Assembly: GCA_017578085.1 (NCBI GenBank)
Contig: PKQR01000041.1
Coordinates: forward strand, 1 to 15,927
DNA: 15,927 nt
Reading direction: 5' to 3'
Source: Bacillota bacterium
Lineage (GTDB): Bacteria; Bacillota; Limnochordia; Limnochordales; ZCTH02-B6
The translations under genes were made by a program, and so were the position numbers. This document shows positions 13,005 through 15,927 of the stretch, piece after piece (position 1 is the stretch's first letter; each line of letters begins with the position of its first letter). The notes under the pieces were generated by a model. It was not told the origin of the DNA. It saw only the letters and a list, made by a program, of their open reading frames with translations, and made no database searches.

Positions 13005-14402
13005 GTGCACGGCATCCTCATCGATATCCCGCACAAGGGGCTCGTAGTGCTGGCGGGTCCCGCCGGCAGCGGCAAATCGACGCTGGCCGCAGTGCACTTT
13101 GAGCCCGATGAGATCGTCTCCACGGACGAGTGCCGGGCCATGGTGGGCCGGGGCGAAGCCGATATGCAGGCCTCGCCGCGGGCCTTTGAGCTGTTTTACA
13201 CGCTCATCGCGGCCCGCCTGGCGGAAGGGCGCCTTGTCGTGGCCGATTCCACCGCCTTGGCGCCCGGTACCCGGCGGAGACTCTTGGCGCTCGCCCGCCG
13301 CCACGAGCTCCCGGCGACCCTCGTCGTCTTGGCCGCTTCTTTGGAAACCTGCCTCCGCCGCAACGCGCACCGGAGCCGCCGCGTTCCCGAGCAAGTGATT
13401 CACCGCCACGTGCGGCAGCTCGAAGAGCTCCTGACCCATCTTGATGACGAAGGCTTCGACCACGTCTATGTGCTCCCGGATGAGGCGCTGCGCCGCGGGG
13501 ACGTCCGGATCCGCCGCGTGCCCTTGCCGGTCGAGCGGCCGGAAACCGGCCCCTTCGACATCATCGGCGACGTTCACGGGTGTTTCTTGGAGTTGGTCGA
13601 GCTGTTGGAGCGGCTTGGCTACCGCCGGCAGGGGCACGTCATGGCGCATCCCGGGGGCCGCCAAGCGGTGTTTCTCGGCGATCTCACCGACCGCGGTCCA
13701 TACAGCGTGAGCACCATCCTTTTTGTGGAGGCCATGGTGCGGGCCGGGGCGGCCCTGTACGTCCCGGGCAACCATTGCCGCAAGTTGTATCGCTGGCTGA
13801 CGGGCCACCGGGTTCTCCTGCAGCACGGCCTCGAGCGGACGGTGCGCGAATTCGAAGCTCTGCCGGCGCCTCTCCGGCGGGACGTGTCCGACCGGTTCCG
13901 CCGGCTCTACGAACAGGCGCCGCCTTACATGATCCTGGACGGCGGCCGGCTGGTGGTGGCCCACGCCGGCATCAAGGAATCCATGATCGGGCGCATGTCC
14001 CGCCGCATCACCAACTTTTGCCTGTTCGGCGACGTGACGGGCGAGCGGACCCCTGACGGGCTGCCGGTGCGGCGCGACTGGGCGCGCGACTACCGCGGCC
14101 AGGCGCTGGTCGTCTACGGGCACACGCCGGTGGAAACGCCCGTGTTGCGTTGCAACACCATCAACATCGACCAGGGATGCGTCTTCGGGGGCTTTCTGAC
14201 GGCGTTTCGCTATCCGGAGGGAGAGATTGTCCAGGTGAGGGCGTTTGCGCCCTACGACCCGCGGCCGGGTATCCGCAGGTGGGAAGATTACGCCGGGATT
14301 GACGGCGCGGCGGGGGGTTCGGCAGCCCTTGCCGTCCGGCCGGCGCTGCCCCGGACAAAGAACAACAGCACGACGCCGCCGACTACGAGCACCAGGTGGT
14401 AA
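13005..14402 (+). CDS. Polynucleotide kinase-phosphatase (Pnkp-like, no ligase domain)
   Basis: 465 residues from GTG 13005 as written. The N-terminal P-loop kinase domain (about 12-165) has Walker A GPAGSGKST (18-26), the catalytic-Asp motif STDECR (D41, R44), ADSTAL, and a lid with RSRRVPEQVIHRHVRQLEEL. The metallophosphoesterase domain (about 182-420) has GDVHG (D189, H191), GDLTDRG (D226, R230), GNH (N256, H257), a VVAHAG His near 319 and YGHTPV near 372. This is the kinase plus phosphatase pair of bacterial Pnkp, which heals 5'-OH and 2',3'-cyclic phosphate ends in RNA repair. The classical enzyme (about 850 residues) continues into a ligase domain that is absent here. The last 40 residues are low-complexity and overlap the convergent gene by 115 bp. 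The start is uncertain: GGAGG overlaps the GTG itself (see findings). Confidence 0.88.
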   Translation: MHGILIDIPHKGLVVLAGPAGSGKSTLAAVHFEPDEIVSTDECRAMVGRGEADMQASPRAFELFYTLIAARLAEGRLVVADSTALAPGTRRRLLALARRHELPATLVVLAASLETCLRRNAHRSRRVPEQVIHRHVRQLEELLTHLDDEGFDHVYVLPDEALRRGDVRIRRVPLPVERPETGPFDIIGDVHGCFLELVELLERLGYRRQGHVMAHPGGRQAVFLGDLTDRGPYSVSTILFVEAMVRAGAALYVPGNHCRKLYRWLTGHRVLLQHGLERTVREFEALPAPLRRDVSDRFRRLYEQAPPYMILDGGRLVVAHAGIKESMIGRMSRRITNFCLFGDVTGERTPDGLPVRRDWARDYRGQALVVYGHTPVETPVLRCNTINIDQGCVFGGFLTAFRYPEGEIVQVRAFAPYDPRPGIRRWEDYAGIDGAAGGSAALAVRPALPRTKNNSTTPPTTSTRW

Positions 14403-15355
14403 GTCAGGAGGCGCCACGCGGCGACGATGATGCCGATCTCATACTCAGGCACGTGGTTCAACAGGCCCGCAGCCAGGCCCAGCTCCAGTCCCCCGCTGGC
14501 CCCTGGCGTCGGGATGATGGAGCCCAAAAGGTAGATGGGCACCTGCACGGCCACCACGTGCCAGTAGGGCGGGTTGGAGCCGAGGCCTTTGGCCAGCGCC
14601 GGGACTGTGGAGAAAATGAGCAGGAAATACAGCTGGTAGGCGGCCGCACCGACGAGCGCCCAGCCTCCCCAGCGGCCGACCACCTGGCGCAACCCGTGGC
14701 TCAGCTCCACCACGGCCGCGTCCACCGCCGACGCCCGCACCCGGGCTCGCTCGGGGTGGCTGAAGAGGCGCAGCGCGCGGTAGACGATCCCGCCGATGAC
14801 GCGCCGCGCCCGGTGCACTTGCCACAACAGCATCGTAAGGGCGAAGAGGCCGATGGCGTAAATGAGCAGGACCCAGCGCACGATTTCGTCGACCATTGGA
14901 TCCGCGCTCACCGTCAGGTCCAGGCCAAAGACGAGCAGCAGGCCGAGGATGGCGAGGCTCAGGTGGGCGATGAAGCCGCTGCCCATGACCGCGGCCGCGG
15001 CGTGGCCGACGGGCAGGCCGGCCCGGTAGAGGGAGTAGATCTGCACCGGCCCGCCGCCGACCGTGAAGGGCGTGATCGCGGACAGGAAATACCCCAGGAG
15101 GTTTGTACGCAGGGCCACGCGGAACGGGATGCGGTAGCCCATGCCCAAGCCCATGGCCTGCAGGCGCCACACGTCCGCTACCCACGCGCCCAGCACAAGC
15201 CCCAGGGCCACCAGGAGCCAACGGGTGTCAAACGACTGCAGCTCGCGCCACGACCGCTCCTGCCACGTCAGCCGCAGCACGACGCCCGTCGCGAGGCCAG
15301 TCAATGCTAGGGAAACCAGGATCTGCGGCCACAGCCGCCGCTTTGGCACGTGCAA
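14288..15355 (-). CDS. YbhN/LPG-synthase-TM-like integral membrane protein (flippase-like domain)
   Basis: 355 residues from TTG at 15355, with AGGAG 9 nt upstream; a GTG two codons later would be too far from it. About eight membrane helices are visible, beginning with ILVSLALTGLATGVVL (residues 12-27) and ending LVLVVGGVVLLFFVRG near 330. Family motifs are the early WRLQAMG segment, LLGYFLSAITPFTVGGGPVQIYSLYR and, near 290, IIPTPGASGGLELG. These are diagnostic of the UPF0104/YbhN family, related to the membrane domain of lysylphosphatidylglycerol synthase MprF. No C-terminal aminoacyl-transferase domain is present. Members are thought to move lipids or lipid-linked intermediates, but few are characterised. 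The gene follows the SAM methyltransferase gene by 24 nt, probably in one operon, and ends inside the last codons of the convergent Pnkp-like gene. Confidence 0.9.
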   Translation of the reverse strand: MHVPKRRLWPQILVSLALTGLATGVVLRLTWQERSWRELQSFDTRWLLVALGLVLGAWVADVWRLQAMGLGMGYRIPFRVALRTNLLGYFLSAITPFTVGGGPVQIYSLYRAGLPVGHAAAAVMGSGFIAHLSLAILGLLLVFGLDLTVSADPMVDEIVRWVLLIYAIGLFALTMLLWQVHRARRVIGGIVYRALRLFSHPERARVRASAVDAAVVELSHGLRQVVGRWGGWALVGAAAYQLYFLLIFSTVPALAKGLGSNPPYWHVVAVQVPIYLLGSIIPTPGASGGLELGLAAGLLNHVPEYEIGIIVAAWRLLTYHLVLVVGGVVLLFFVRGSAGRTARAAEPPAAPSIPA

Positions 15356-15379
15356 GGGGGTCCACTCCTGAGCTACAGC

Positions 15380-15916
15380 CTATGCGTCGGCGGCGTGGGT
15401 TTCGCCCATTACGTACACGTAGAGCCCGCGGCGCTCGTCGACCGCCGCCGGGCGCCAACCCGGCACCGGCCGGCGATGGGATACGACCCGCGCTCCTGGC
15501 CGCAGTTCCCTCTCGAACTTGTCCTTGAGCCGGTCCGCGGCCGCCTGGGACAAGTAAAAGGTGACGACGTCGGCATTGCTCAAGTCCACGTCAAAGAAGT
15601 TGGCCCGCTCGACGCGCACGCGGTCCTGTAGGCGGCCGAGGCGGATGCGCCAATTGCACAATGCGGCCCGCAGGGGATCGATTTCGATGCCGACAGCCCG
15701 CGCGCCGAATTCACGGGCTGCGGTGAGGATGACGCGGCCGTCGCCTGCACCTAAGTCGTAGAGGGTTTCGCCGGGCGCGAGGTTGGCCATCTGGAGCATC
15801 GCCCGGACCCGCGCCATGCTGGTCGGGCTCCACGCGCCGCCGACGAAGGCCGGCAGCACGATGGAGAGCGCGATCACGCCGCCGGCGATGGACAGCAGCC
15901 AATATGCGGTTGACAT
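15380..15916 (-). CDS. Membrane-anchored class I SAM-dependent methyltransferase
   Basis: 178 residues from ATG 15916; GGAGG occupies the last five bases of the window (15923-15927), so the gene is complete. An N-terminal membrane helix (about 5-29, YWLLSIAGGVIALSIVLPAF) is followed by a compact Rossmann methyltransferase domain. Motif I is LYDLGAGDGRVIL (D54, G56, G58, D59, G60), the acidic end of strand 2 is GIEIDP (E78, D80), NFFDVDL is at 107-112, and the motif-IV-like ADVVTFYLS is at 116-123. The domain resembles small Dot1/PrmA-like methyltransferases of unknown substrate. It is not Hen1-like: the metal-binding residues of Hen1 are not visible, so it is unlikely to be the RNA-repair partner of the nearby Pnkp-like protein. 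The anchor and the downstream lipid-type transporter gene suggest a membrane or lipid-associated substrate. Confidence 0.85.
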   Translation of the reverse strand: MSTAYWLLSIAGGVIALSIVLPAFVGGAWSPTSMARVRAMLQMANLAPGETLYDLGAGDGRVILTAAREFGARAVGIEIDPLRAALCNWRIRLGRLQDRVRVERANFFDVDLSNADVVTFYLSQAAADRLKDKFERELRPGARVVSHRRPVPGWRPAAVDERRGLYVYVMGETHAADA

Positions 15917-15927
15917 GCCCGACCTCC

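Noticed and set aside
12867..14417. 516-residue reverse-strand open frame opposite the kinase-phosphatase
   Set aside because: The sense strand carries all the kinase and phosphatase motifs; the antisense product is His/Pro/Arg-rich without any domain.
15380..15916. Hen1 RNA 3'-methyltransferase partner of the Pnkp-like protein
   Set aside because: The protein is too small, has a membrane anchor and lacks the visible metal-binding motif of Hen1; it is also on the opposite strand with the YbhN-like gene.

Overview
The window is about 15.9 kb of gene-dense, high-GC bacterial DNA (roughly two-thirds G+C by eye). It holds 17 protein genes, 16 of them complete and one cut by the left edge. I see no rRNA, tRNA, CRISPR array or insertion sequence. 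Strong GGAGG-type ribosome binding sites, frequent GTG and TTG starts, and a protein resembling the sporulation family YyaC suggest a high-GC, probably thermophilic or deep-branching Bacillota (Symbiobacterium/Thermaerobacter-like). This is inference; no marker gene fixes the taxon.

Layout. (1) Bases 1-3199, plus strand: the end of a SirB1-like transglutaminase-fold protein, a PHP-domain phosphoesterase, a xylose-isomerase-like TIM-barrel enzyme and a SorC-type sugar-binding regulator. (2) Bases 3194-3470: a tandem array of 15-16 bp units that begins inside the end of the regulator gene, then a candidate promoter with several short dyads. (3) Bases 3471-6799: E2, E1-alpha and E1-beta of a 2-oxoacid/acetoin dehydrogenase complex, without its E3. 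(4) Bases 6878-9466: four poorly characterised genes. These are a zinc-ribbon protein with a putative IspG-like barrel, a minus-strand zincin metallopeptidase, a divergent YyaC-like protein that lacks an expected Asp, and a 90-residue orphan containing a perfect 13-bp inverted repeat. (5) Bases 9495-12787, minus strand: a membrane-anchored protein with three NEW3-type domains, then an ABC ATPase and an ABC-2 permease, behind a candidate promoter with a 14-bp palindrome at the predicted transcription start. (6) Bases 13005-14402, plus strand: a polynucleotide kinase-phosphatase without the ligase domain of classical bacterial Pnkp. (7) Bases 14288-15916, minus strand: a membrane-anchored SAM methyltransferase, then a YbhN/LPG-synthase-TM-like integral membrane protein whose 3' end overlaps the kinase-phosphatase gene by 115 bp.

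How the genes may work together. The SorC regulator plausibly senses a sugar phosphate or similar effector and controls the dehydrogenase genes next to it, which would turn a 2-oxoacid or acetoin into acyl-CoA with E3 supplied from elsewhere. The NEW3 protein, ATPase and permease look like one cell-envelope export or remodelling unit. The kinase-phosphatase suggests nucleic-acid end repair with a ligase encoded elsewhere. The least explained proteins are the zinc-ribbon/IspG-like protein and the YyaC-like protein.
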